A stretch of DNA of 64,000 bases from Hofstenia miamia. Its lineage: Eukaryota > Xenacoelomorpha > Acoela. Position 1 is the first letter of the stretch, and every line of letters starts with the position of its first letter. Positions 12,834-24,800 of the stretch are shown in pieces. The position numbers and the translations under genes are program-made. The notes below the pieces were generated by a model. It saw only the letters and a program-made list of their open reading frames with translations. It was not told where the DNA came from and made no database searches. The DNA lies in NCBI GenBank assembly GCA_004352715.1, contig SCFE01000039.1:840770-904769 (forward strand). Direction: 5' to 3'.

Positions 12834-15800
12834 TGACTTTATTTAGCCGCTGAAGGCATACACAACAAGAAAATAAAAACAAGTCAAGTTTTACGGCAGC
12901 GAGGACAGTTACAGGAGATGAAATAGGAGCAAATGGAAGAGTAGGCGAAGTCGGAGAAGGGCTCAGCAAAGAGGAAAGCCATCAAAGATTTCTTGAAGCT
13001 CGGTGGCGGGGAAAAGAAATCAATCGCTGTTGGAGGGTTGCGAGTCAAGATGTAATTAGCAGCAGTACAAGCACGATTGAAAAACGAGTGAAGGGTGCGA
13101 TGTTTCTTTGTACGACGAATGGAGAAGGTGACAACATCATCAGAGCGAGTGCAGCAGGAATTNNNNNNNNNNNNNNNNNNNNNNNNNNNNNNNNNNNNNN
13201 NNNNNNNNNNNNNNNNNNNNNNNNNNNNNNNNNNNNNNNNNNNNNNNNNNNNNNNNNNNNNNNNNNNNNNNNNNNNNNNNNNNNNNNNNNNNNNNNNNNN
13301 NNNNNNNNNNNNNNNNNNNNNNNNNNNNNNNNNNNNNNNNNNNNNNNNNNNNNNNNNNNNNNNNNNNNNNNNNNNNNNNNNNNNNNNNNNNNNNNNNNNN
13401 NNNNNNNNNNNNNNNNNNNNNNNNNNNNNNNNNNNNNNNNNNNNNNNNNNNNNNNNNNNNNNNNNNNNNNNNNNNNNNNNNNNNNNNNNNNNNNNNNNNN
13501 NNNNNNNNNNNNNNNNNNNNNNNNNNNNAAACGAACATTACGGAAAAGGGCAAGTAGTGAGGAATTAGCTTTGCGGAGACGCAAAGACACATGTCCAGTT
13601 CAATTTAAGTTTGCAGCAAGTTGAACTCTAAGATGAGTGTGATGAGGCGCAAAGTTCACAGGTAGAGGCAAATCAGAAGGGGGAGCCACAGAAAAGGAAA
13701 TACCACATGTCTTGGTAGTGCTAAAATCGAGATGGTTGACAGAGGACCAAGTAGACAAGTACAGAGAAGTTAGAGGCAAAATAGGCGTTTAACAGATCAG
13801 CCTTCTCCAGGTCAGAGTGAGCAGAAAGAAGGTTCCATCTCAAATTGGGGAGCTCGGGCTTGGAATGAAGGGAACGCAGGAAGGAATGAGTCTTGAAGAG
13901 AACCGGACGAGAAGCTGGACAGAAAAGAGACTTTGTCAAGTTCCATAAAATTGAGAACATCTTCTGTGAGAGAATCAAGCTTCGGAGTAGCAGTAGTAAC
14001 AGAATGGCGTTTGTAAGACTCCAATTTATTCAAGGAGTGCACAGTAAGGGACGAAAAATAGTTTAACCACCAGTGTTTTGGCGACGTATAATCTGAATTT
14101 TACATATATATATTATGTTGTGAACAATAACTATGCTGTCATGACAGGTGCGAACACTGCATTTGTTAAAAGCATGATTGACGATCGTAATGTGAATATT
14201 AAAGGCTGCACCTCCCACATGACGAATGATGAATGTGAACAGGGGTTTTCCAAATTTTGAAGTTTACTGCTAATTTGTCAAATTTTCTTAACAACAAATC
14301 CAAATTTCAAACACATTTCAACAGAAAAATATTCGAGAGATGTTTTAAATAATGTTTTTCGCGAAATTGACATTGTACATTGCTTAAAAGTTTTAGCATG
14401 TTTTACTGTCAAATTTTGATTTTGATGTTTTCTATCTTCACTATACTAGTGATTTATACGATTTTCTTTTTGAAACATATTCTGTTTTTTCAACAGTTAA
14501 CAAATTATGTTTAGGAAATATTTAGGCTGATTGATTAACGTGATTATTATATTTGTTGTAATTATCAATTTAGTGGATGAATCAAAGTCATAATGCATGC
14601 GTCAACTACGCAAATCGAAATGCTTCAAAAGAAACTCCCATGTCTCAATTTTTAAAGGGCTATGCAGCAGCAGTTACTAGTGCTGTCTCAATAGGTTTAG
14701 GTTTAACAGTTGCCGTTAGACGAGCCACTGGGCTTGCGCCTACTGCAAAAACTGCGATTGAAAGATTCCTGCCTCTCCCTGCTGTATGTGAGTAATCTAA
14801 ATTGTTTTTTGCTTTTGACTTGTTTCCAACGAAGTAGTTTCAGTTATTATTGCTCTATAGGAATAGTTAGGGCATTCGATTCCTTGCTACTAATATGGTT
14901 TTATACTGTAAGTCAGCGGCGAGTAGTAATAAACCGAGTCCATTACGTTGATATTTTTTACCTTTGACCCTGGCGGGCATGGATATGATGTAATTGTGCA
15001 CTTTGGCCGTCTGTGTATCTTTGACGTCATTGGAATATATTCTCTTTTGTTATATTTGTTGGCAAACACATTTGTTTGCAGTCTATTGTATAAAATGTAA
15101 CCAATTTTTTTATTCATATTACATAAATAATTGGCCGTGTATATTGGCGGGGGTGTATCTCTGACGTCAATGAATATGTTCTTTTGGCAAACACATTTGT
15201 TTGTAATCTATTGTTTAAAATGTAGCCAATTTTTTTATACATATTACATAAACAATTGTCAAAGATCATTGAAATTCTATATGCAAGAAATTCACGTTTT
15301 TTGAATTATATTTTATTGCTAAATTTCTTCGGTAAAAGTCATAATTAATTAGTATTTTCAAACAAAAATATTTTGTTTTATTTTACATACTTGTTACATT
15401 TATTTAGTTTATATGTTTTATTTTACATACTTCTTTTTTTTTCGGTAAAACTTAATAACAAATGTTTGAATCAGAGAGATAATAATACTCGTTAAAAAAC
15501 ATAATGCCTTATTTTGGTAATAAAGCAAATTAATTTTTCTAAAACCAAAAACTAGTTTACGCAAAAACTCGCAATTTCTAATATTTAATAAACGTATGTG
15601 GTAAAACCCACATACGTGTTTAAGACAAGACAAAAATTTAATTTATTCTACACTTTGCTTATAATGACCATATATATCGCACTATTAAATTTGTCTATTG
15701 TTAGTTTATCATCATTGTTGTTGAGGGAATGCTGTAAGAAACAAACGCAATGTGTATTTGCACATTATGAATTTCACATGGTAGTATCTAAATTAATGAT

Positions 15801-18800
15801 TAATAAACAAGTCAAATGAGATGATAGATCACAGTATAAAACACATGACAATTCATAGTCTAAACAAATCAATTAAAAATGTGTATTAAGAAACAAACGA
15901 CGTTTCTATTTATTATAAGGTATATATAATTAATTTAACATCGGACAGCAAATTCGCATCAATTCATTAACCCTTTCAGGACCACAAGGTCTGTGAGACA
16001 GCTCATGATCTGAATTTTTGATATGTTTTGCGGTTTCAGATTAAAAAACCCCAGAACCAGTCTCATGTTTGTATCTATTGTAGTTTCCGAGATAATTTAG
16101 GGGACTCAGGTGTCCCTACNNNNNNNNNNNNNNNNNNNNNNNNNNNNNNNNNNNNNNNNNNNNNNNNNNNNNNNNNNNNNNNNNNNNNNNNNNNNNNNNN
16201 NNNNNNNNNNNNNNNNNNNNNNNNNNNNNNNNNNNNNNNNNNNNNNNNNNNNNNNNNNNNNNNNNNNNNNNNNNNNNNNNNNNNNNNNNNNNNNNNNNNN
16301 NNNNNNNNNNNNNNNNNNNNNNNNNNNNNNNNNNNNNNNNNNNNNNNNNNNNNNNNNNNNNNNNNNNNNNNNNNNNNNNNNNNNNNNNNNNNNNNNNNNN
16401 NNNNNNNNNNNNNNNNNNNNNNNNNNNNNNNNNNNNNNNNNNNNNNNNNNNNNNNNNNNNNNNNNNNNNNNNNNNNNNNNNNNNNNNNNNNNNNNNNNNN
16501 NNNNNNNNNNNNNNNNNNNNNNNNNNNNNNNNNNNNNNNNNNNNNNNNNNNNNNNNNNNNNNNNNNNNNNNNNNNNNNNNNNNNNNNNNNNNNNNNNNNN
16601 NNNNNNNNNNNNNNNNNNNNNNNNNNNNNNNNNNNNNNNNNNNNNNNNNNNNNNNNNNNNNNNNNNNNNNNNNNNNNNNNNNNNNNNNNNNNNNNNNNNN
16701 NNNNNNNNNNNNNNNNNNNNNNNNNNNNNNNNNNNNNNNNNNNNNNNNNNNNNNNNNNNNNNNNNNNNNNNNNNNNNNNNNNNNNNNNNNNNNNNNNNNN
16801 NNNNNNNNNNNNNNNNNNNNNNNNNNNNNNNNNNNNNNNNNNNNNNNNNNNNNNNNNNNNNNNNNNNNNNNNNNNNNNNNNNNNNNNNNNNNNNNNNNNN
16901 NNNNNNNNNNNNNNNNNNNNNNNNNNNNNNNNNNNNNNNNNNNNNNNNNNNNNNNNNNNNNNNNNNNNNNNNNNNNNNNNNNNNNNNNNNNNNNNNNNNN
17001 NNNNNNNNNNNNNNNNNNNNNNNNNNNNNNNNNNNNNNNNNNNNNNNNNNNNNNNNNNNNNNNNNNNNNNNNNNNNNNNNNNNNNNNNNNNNNNNNNNNN
17101 NNNNNNNNNNNNNNNNNNNTATATATATATTATGGGTCATACTTATTTTACCTGAAACCGTCAATTACCTGAAGGGCAATAGGTAGTGCTTTGAAACAAA
17201 CAATTGAAAATAAATAGTGTATGTATTTATCGCGTGAAACATGCTGCAATAACAAGATATATGTTTGCTATTGGACGATCGCCATTCAAAAATGAACGTC
17301 ATGGGAGTAAACACTAGAAAGGCCAAAAGTGTCAAAATTGACAAACATTAGAATTTTGTTTACTTGTGTATGCATGTATTGAAAACAACAGCAGGTATAT
17401 GCACCAACAAATAAACTGATAACCCATTTGAATTTGCATGTGTAATTTTTTTTCATTTTTTAATGTTCTATTTTGAAATTCTCAATGAAAAATTAATCAT
17501 AAAAAGTAATGCTCTTTCTAGTGTTAAGAGGCTTTACCATTACAAAACTATGATGGAGATTATAATTTAAAACTATTGAGAAACTCATGTTTTTGAAAAT
17601 CAAATGCAAAATTATGAAAAACACATTGTTTAAAGTTTTTCTTCAGTGTAAGGTCAATTTCGGTCAGCATGTCAATTTTATATGGGTCGGGTCTGGTTGG
17701 AGGAGAATATTAACAGTTTTACAAAGGTTGGGCAGATTCTAAACATTTCTATTATTCTAGATTTCAAACATATTTAGTTCGTGAAGGGTGGATTGGGTCT
17801 TATTTTTTTTAGCCTTTGCGAATTTATTCGCAAGATAATAGTAAATAATTGCTAGCACAGAACCTCAGCTAAAAAAACCTGTGTATATTGTTAGCTGTCG
17901 ATGATAGATTATGTACATGATTAAAGTACTTAAGAACAGTTTTGGAACTTAACATAATATAAACAAAATTCCGCTAAGCGTTAACCCTAAGCAGCAACCA
18001 TTTATCTCCAAACTGATTTGTATAGTACGTGTTGTAATTTTATAGCCAGAGCCATGCTAATTTGCAGTTCTGCTAATGCTAGATTATAAACATTGTTTTT
18101 TCCTATCTGATTTTGATTTACTCAGAATTGTAAATGAAAAGTGGTCCGTGGAAATATATGGAATTTTCCAATGCGATGACAAATGACAAACATTGACAGG
18201 GATGCCCAGTGAATCTAATAGAGAACTTATTTTAATATATTGTCTCTATCTTTGAAAAGTTGATACATTTCAATTTATTATCAACTAAACGCTTCTTTAC
18301 TTGGTATGCACCCTTGTGTGCTGCTTAGTAATCATAATATATATGTACATGTATAAATTACTTATGGATATTATATTTATTATATTGGCTGGATGATAAA
18401 TCAAATGTTTTCATAGAATTAAATGCTCCAAGGGAAATCCTTTACTAAGTGAGATATTCATGCTAAGTTCAAGCATAATTAATGTTTACTGCTTCGTTTC
18501 AATCCTCATTTGTTTACTGATTGGATCATTTGTTCAATTACTAACTAGTAACAGTAACTTTTTCTGTGATGGATAAACATCTGCATTTTATCATTTTATG
18601 GATTTTGGTAAATTTTTTGTTATTGCAAATATAAGTACAAGAAGAAGGTTCCTCATCAACGGTAAGATTTCTCAAATTTTCCAATCAAAGGCGTAGGTTT
18701 GCAAATGCATTCTTCATTTTGCTTTCGCTAATGTATACTTCTTTAGTGAGATGTAGCAATACTGTTCTAATCTTTCCTTGAAATCTTTCTCATTGGCATT

Positions 18801-21800
18801 TTACAGATACTGAGTTACAGACAGCTGATTTAGAATGGAATAGTACATTTTAAAAACATAATTTCAAGATGAATAGTCTCTTTCAAGGATAGTGAATTGA
18901 AAATTATGAGCATGATGCAGTTCATATGACATGTAGTTCATCTTGAACTTCCAAGGTTTGAACTTAAGGTACCTTATTTTGCTAAATAACAAATATCATT
19001 CGAAATATTGATACTCACTAGCTTCAGGAAATGCATTGCTAAATGTCAATTGCAGACATTTTCAAGACTTCAATTAGCCGTCTTAAAATTAGAAGCTTTG
19101 AAGAATGTACACAATATGTTGTTTTGAGGAAGCTTGTTGAAGCAGTAATTGTATTCGAAATAATGTCAACAAATGTATATTTCTTTTACACTTACTACAA
19201 AAAATTGATTTTGAATAATATAATATTATAATAGGTTTAGTTTCGAAAATTCGGTTTGAATATCATTCATGCTTGAAATTAAAGTTTTTTAGATGAAATA
19301 AAAAAATTCTAATGTATATAATATATAAATACTTAAATCTCATTCTCCGTACTATGAAAATGTTTAGATAAATGTCACATAATACAGAGAAAGAATAATA
19401 AATCCATTAAGAAATCACCAAAATTTTTATTGCTAAAATATGGGCACTACACAAAGAAATATAGATAAATCAAATTTTTTAGTAACTTTAATTTTTTCAA
19501 AGAATAATTTTCCCAATATTAAAATCTCACTTTCTGTACACCTCGCTCTTTGTACACATTAGTAACAATCCTTGGAAGTTTTTGCAATGGTTTTTGAATA
19601 GTCACTAGAACACTCAAAATTAAAAAGCACAAACAAAGAAATTAATGTTTGCATATTCTAACACACACACACACACTTGGAGGAACAGAACTAGTATGAT
19701 TAAGGACGTTTAATATTTTTTCCAATGCTGTTTGAGCTACATACTGCAAAAAAGGATTACAATTTATCTGCATGATTGCTTTATCATCATTATTGAACAT
19801 ATTCAAAACTTTAGGCATAAAGGGACTGGTGGCCATTTGATCAGTTAGGACTACTCTTCTCCAGGAACTAGCATCTCATTGGTTGTGAGGCAAACGGGAG
19901 CAGACTATTGACGTTAAATTACATTAACTTGTTGTCATAGGGATGCAATTGACTGCTTCAACTCCTATTCATGGAGACTGAATGCCTGTTCTTGATGGAT
20001 TATTCCTCCTATAAGCAGGTAATCTGCTGATCATCAACATGAGTGTAAGAAACTTGTACCATCACTTCTTGCAGCTCTCAAATTTTTAATACTTATACCT
20101 TTGATTGCAAAGACATCTCCAAATGAGTATCTGTCCTTGGGTGTAGACTCAAAAACGCATTATTTTTAGTTTGAATGCAGTTAGAGGCTTGCAGATTAGA
20201 AATTTGATCAGGCAAGAGGTGTTGATTGAGTCTGATCTTCTGCAGACAGAGAAGTCGAACATGATGATATGGAAATTACAAAGGTAATAAGTAAGGATGG
20301 GTAGTATCCATGTTCCAAGATAAAGCAATTAAATAGAACAATATAATAAGAAAAAATGACCAACAAAATCAGATAAATCAAATCAAAAAATGGTTGAAAA
20401 AACAATTTCAACAATAATAGACCACCAATTACAGTTATAATAATTTAATTCTCAAAAATTAGACCTATATTTCTAGAAATTCAGACCATTCCTCCACTTG
20501 TTCTGTCTAAGCCTCCCCTTGCTCTGTCTAAGTATGTGTCCTCATTAGATAAAATTGGTTTGAAATTTCTTTGAAATCTTAGGCGGCCCAAAAAATACCA
20601 CACCCACTTTACTCAGTCAACGCAGGTTGTAATAATAAAAAAGGTCTTTTACTTTATTATTTTATATCATATATAATAAATTTAAGTAAGATTAGAATTT
20701 GATCTGATCATTTAAACTAAAATATATGTTTTAAGTGTCAGCAAATGTATATTTGGAGTCTTCACCTGATCCGTCAAAAAGGTTTGTTGAACTTATGCAA
20801 ACTGACCCAGATCATTGTTGACCTGATCCGCATAATTATTGATCCAATCCAAAAATGTGCTGACCCGTTTCCAAACCTGGTTACTACACGTTTGTTACTT
20901 CTTTAAAAATATATTTTATAAGTTTTTTGCAGGTTAGAAGCACATTGAATTTTTGGAATTTCAGCATGCTCAGTATCCAATGCATTTAAATGTAAAACTA
21001 TGTTCTGCATTAAAAATCCATGCCATGTTATAAATGCAATGCATGTGCTTATCTATTATAGAAAATTCCAATTGTATTTTTATGTTGATTATAATTATAT
21101 AAATGTTTAATATTAAAACAAACAAGTTCAAAGTTAAAAGTGTGGGCTAATTTTCAAAATACAGAAAAATTTTTTAATCCTTTATAATACAAAAACTAGT
21201 AAATATATCATTTAAAAGAATACCAGGCTGCTTAAGGTTACAAAGAATTACATCAAGAAAATAGTGTTATCAACATTAATATATTTATCAATTCCCCTAT
21301 TTTGAGTTAGATGCTGGCCTAATAATAAAAAAAAGATAAATTATTCTTCTAAGTAAATACCAAAAAGAATATAAATAATCTATATAATGACTATAAAATG
21401 GAATTTTTCTTGTTTAATGTAGAATCTTGCCAACACTAATTTCGACTTAATTTAGGATTGCTTAACCTATTCCTATTAGTTATGGTGTTTAAAACTCTCT
21501 CTTTCTATATTGTTGTTAACTGTATTAAATTAATTAATATCGCATTAGCTACAATTAGTGCTCTAACTAACAACAGCCATTTTAGAATGAGAGCAAGAGA
21601 TGGTATACAGGGTTGAAACCCAACTCGAAGCAATGCACAAGAGGAGACTTTGTCTTTGTGAACAAATCCAGCTTTACTCAGATATCAAGGGAATTACCAA
21701 TGGTTGGCTCAGTGTGTGGAACATTGTCTCAGAAAACATGTGTGTGTGATAACTTAATAATTTACTGCATTGATTGTCCTTGTTATTGTTGCGGTTAAAA

Positions 21801-24800
21801 TATAGGAAAGTAACTCAACCATGGTGTTTTAACTTGTTATAGTTCCCTACATATAATAACCCTAAAGATATAACTGTACATGTTAGCCATTGATAAATGT
21901 GAACAATCAATGCAGTCAGCAATAAAACGAATTTGTAAGTTGATTGAGAGTGGTCTAATTTACTAACAGGCAATTGATTGATTAACCAAGAAAACGGATC
22001 TAAATAAAGCATTGCTTTTCTAACGAGGGTAGATCCAGTAATAATAATACTAACTTGTGAATAAAGAAAGATAGGAAAGCTATAACAAATAAAATTCCCT
22101 ATCCTTACACCTAACCTATAAGCACATCAAGTAAACAATGACTACCAGCCGCACCACACTTTTGAAAGGCTATTGTGTGCAGGCCATTCCAGACTTCCTT
22201 TAAATGTAGTTGGGGATCACCGTCAGGATTACTCTAGTGCTTGACCATTTAGCTTTCCATTTAATTAATAAATAAACCTTGGCAAGATAAAGAAGTAAAT
22301 CCAATGAATTTCATTCATCACCAAATAGATAAATTGCATTATTTTTATACTGAATAATAGTAACCACTCAAACACTTGGCAAGTACCTGTTTAATCGATG
22401 TTGTTGACAATTTGCTGATTTCCCAGCTTCACTTTTCTTTGTCTGCCATCAGTTACGCACGTCAGCATTAATTAGCATTGCGTTTTAGTCTTTTGATATT
22501 TGTCAAAAGAACTGCGAAGAAAATTAATATCAAATACTGCTTATAATATTTTTACAAATAATTAAACTAATAATAATCATGTGTGTACAATAAATTCTTA
22601 TAATACTTGAGTCTTAGTTCTTTTCATTAACTTGACCACACATGATATGATTATGTTACATTAAATATTATTGGCATTTTTAGGAAAATTACATTTGATT
22701 AATATTATTTCAGAGTAGAGTTTTTTTGTAGCTAATTCTTAGACATAGAAAGGTTTATCTTATTAAGTTTGTGTATTTTCTACATTGCCACAATAATTTA
22801 TAATGAGAACTATAATGAGAACATATTTAATTTTAAAACTTATGTAATTGGGAAGTCAAAGTAATGTCAGTTTGCAGCAATTTATGTACTAAAATATTCA
22901 CTATTAATTAGTTATTGAATACTAAAACATACATATTTACAATAATTTGTCAGCACTATCTAACTGTGGAATCCCTCACCTAAGTAATACTTTCGTTTTT
23001 GTGTTCCCTAAATATATTAATTATTTAAATGTGCTGTTTTTCAAAATTCAAATCACTATGATGTCTTTGCTACAGCAATCAGGGCCCAATTATAACACCA
23101 AGAATATGCTTGGTATGCTCAAAAGCAAAACGTTAACATGTTGTTCAAGCTAATTTCATTTTAAGTGACTTCTGATTCATTAACCAATCATTAAAGCTAT
23201 ATGTGTTAATCTAATTATGAAAATGCTATATTACATACAGATTTTATAAATAGCATAATAAATGTCATTTATGCTAACAATGATAGACGTTGATGAAAGT
23301 TTACAAAGGGAAAATGCATAGTCCTCATCAGTAACATTTTGAATAAAGGATATTGTTTTTATTGTAATTTTCTTTGGCACATGAAAAAATTCAAAAATGC
23401 TTTCACCATAACGCTGGCCTACAACAGCTATCAAAATGTCTTTAGTAAGAAATGAAACATCATTGTAAACGTGAAATTCTTTTTTATTAAAGACATGTAT
23501 AATGTTTGCTTGATTAAATGAAACTAATAAAATCTTTCGATATCCACTTAATGCAATTAAGTCCAAATCAGAGCATATATCCATAAAGTTTACTTCAAAT
23601 TGTATTGCAGTAATTTCTCGAAACGTGTAGCAATCATTTTCTGAGTTGAATTTATAAATTGAGACGGAACTTGATTTTTTTGAATAAAGGTAATGATATT
23701 GACAACATGGACTAGATCGTATCATTTTTAGGAGAGAAATATCGCAGAACTCCAGAGTGATTTGTTCAGAACTTTGAAAGTCACTAGTTATGATATACAA
23801 TTCTGAAGTATTACAAGAAGGATTTGGATGTAATAAGACATATACTTTGCCAGTTGTATTAACTGAAATAAGACTTCTGTATAACTTGTAACATTTCTGA
23901 TTAAAAAATATTTCATTCAGCCCAGTATTGGAAATTTTCATTAGCTCTGTCCTTGCATCTCCTTTTTTGAGAACATAGAGAGATTTATTGACTGAATTAA
24001 ATAGAATGTCTAAAATATATGAACTAGTTGCATGAATTTGGTAGATGTCAATTTTAGAGTAACAAGGTGAGAGAGATTTTAAGTCAAAATTTAAACTAAG
24101 TTTTTGCAAAGATGATGATATTATTACATAGAAAGATGATGCGTTTATGTTGAAAAAATCTATTGCCAAAATGTCTTTGAAACTAATTTTGTATAATGAA
24201 GCGCCAGTTTCCAAATTAAAGCAGTTGAATGATCCATTTTGATAGCTCATGAAATTACTATTATTGAAAAACGCAATGCCTCTAAAAGAGGCATTGTTAA
24301 TGGTATTGTTAATCCTATGTAAAATAGTCCCCTCATTAAATGAAATTATATAAATTCCATTAATTATACTAAGGAATCCAATGTGTGAAATGTCTGAATG
24401 CACCGTCATTCTTGTTAAATCCGTAGGAAGATCGAAAGAAGATGTAGTATTAGATATCAACATTGAATCACGTTTAACAACATTACCGTTTTTTAACAAA
24501 AAGAATATATAGTTTTTGCATGGGCTGGACGAAACCATGCTACATTCAACTAAGTCAACTGATGCATTGTATTCACTGACAGATTCTAGATGCTTAGATG
24601 TTTCAAATAGCATGTTATTACATAACACTATAACAAATCCGTTTGGTAAGAAAGATAGTCTACTTCCTCTCTGTGAGTCATCATACATAATGCACGGAAA
24701 TTTTTTTGTGAAGTTTCCATTCGTAGTAACGCAACGTAAAATGAAACAACCTTCGCCTTTGAGTAATAGATATGAATACCCCTCTTCTGTATTGTTCAAT

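Larger units (their letters stand above)
12776..14062 (-). mobile_element. LINE family A, second copy, RT core missing
   Basis: The 3' end (12835-13160) is nearly the same sequence as 557-840, down to the gaagctcggtggcggggaaa word. Upstream on the - strand, LEKADLLNAYFASNF (about 13775-13820), which normally lies between the endonuclease and RT domains, is followed within about 50 bp by SSVNHLDF, which normally lies after the YADD box. The RT core is therefore deleted. Part of the copy is hidden in the gap 13163-13528. Confidence 0.8.

Noticed and set aside
13045-13624. Four open frames spanning the 366-N gap
   Set aside because: They exist only because N has no stops.
14784-14789. Alternative donor gtatgt for the SFXN5 exon at 14574
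   Set aside because: It would leave phase 0 where the next exon needs one carried base; gtgagt at 14788 fits.
15598-15819. 73-codon frame present in both copies of the ~1-kb repeat
   Set aside because: Considered as a small gene, but it resembles no protein and lies in non-coding repeat copies.
16028-17186. Open frames of 350-375 codons across the 1,000-N gap
   Set aside because: Artefact of N; the real flanks are a MITE and a TA repeat.
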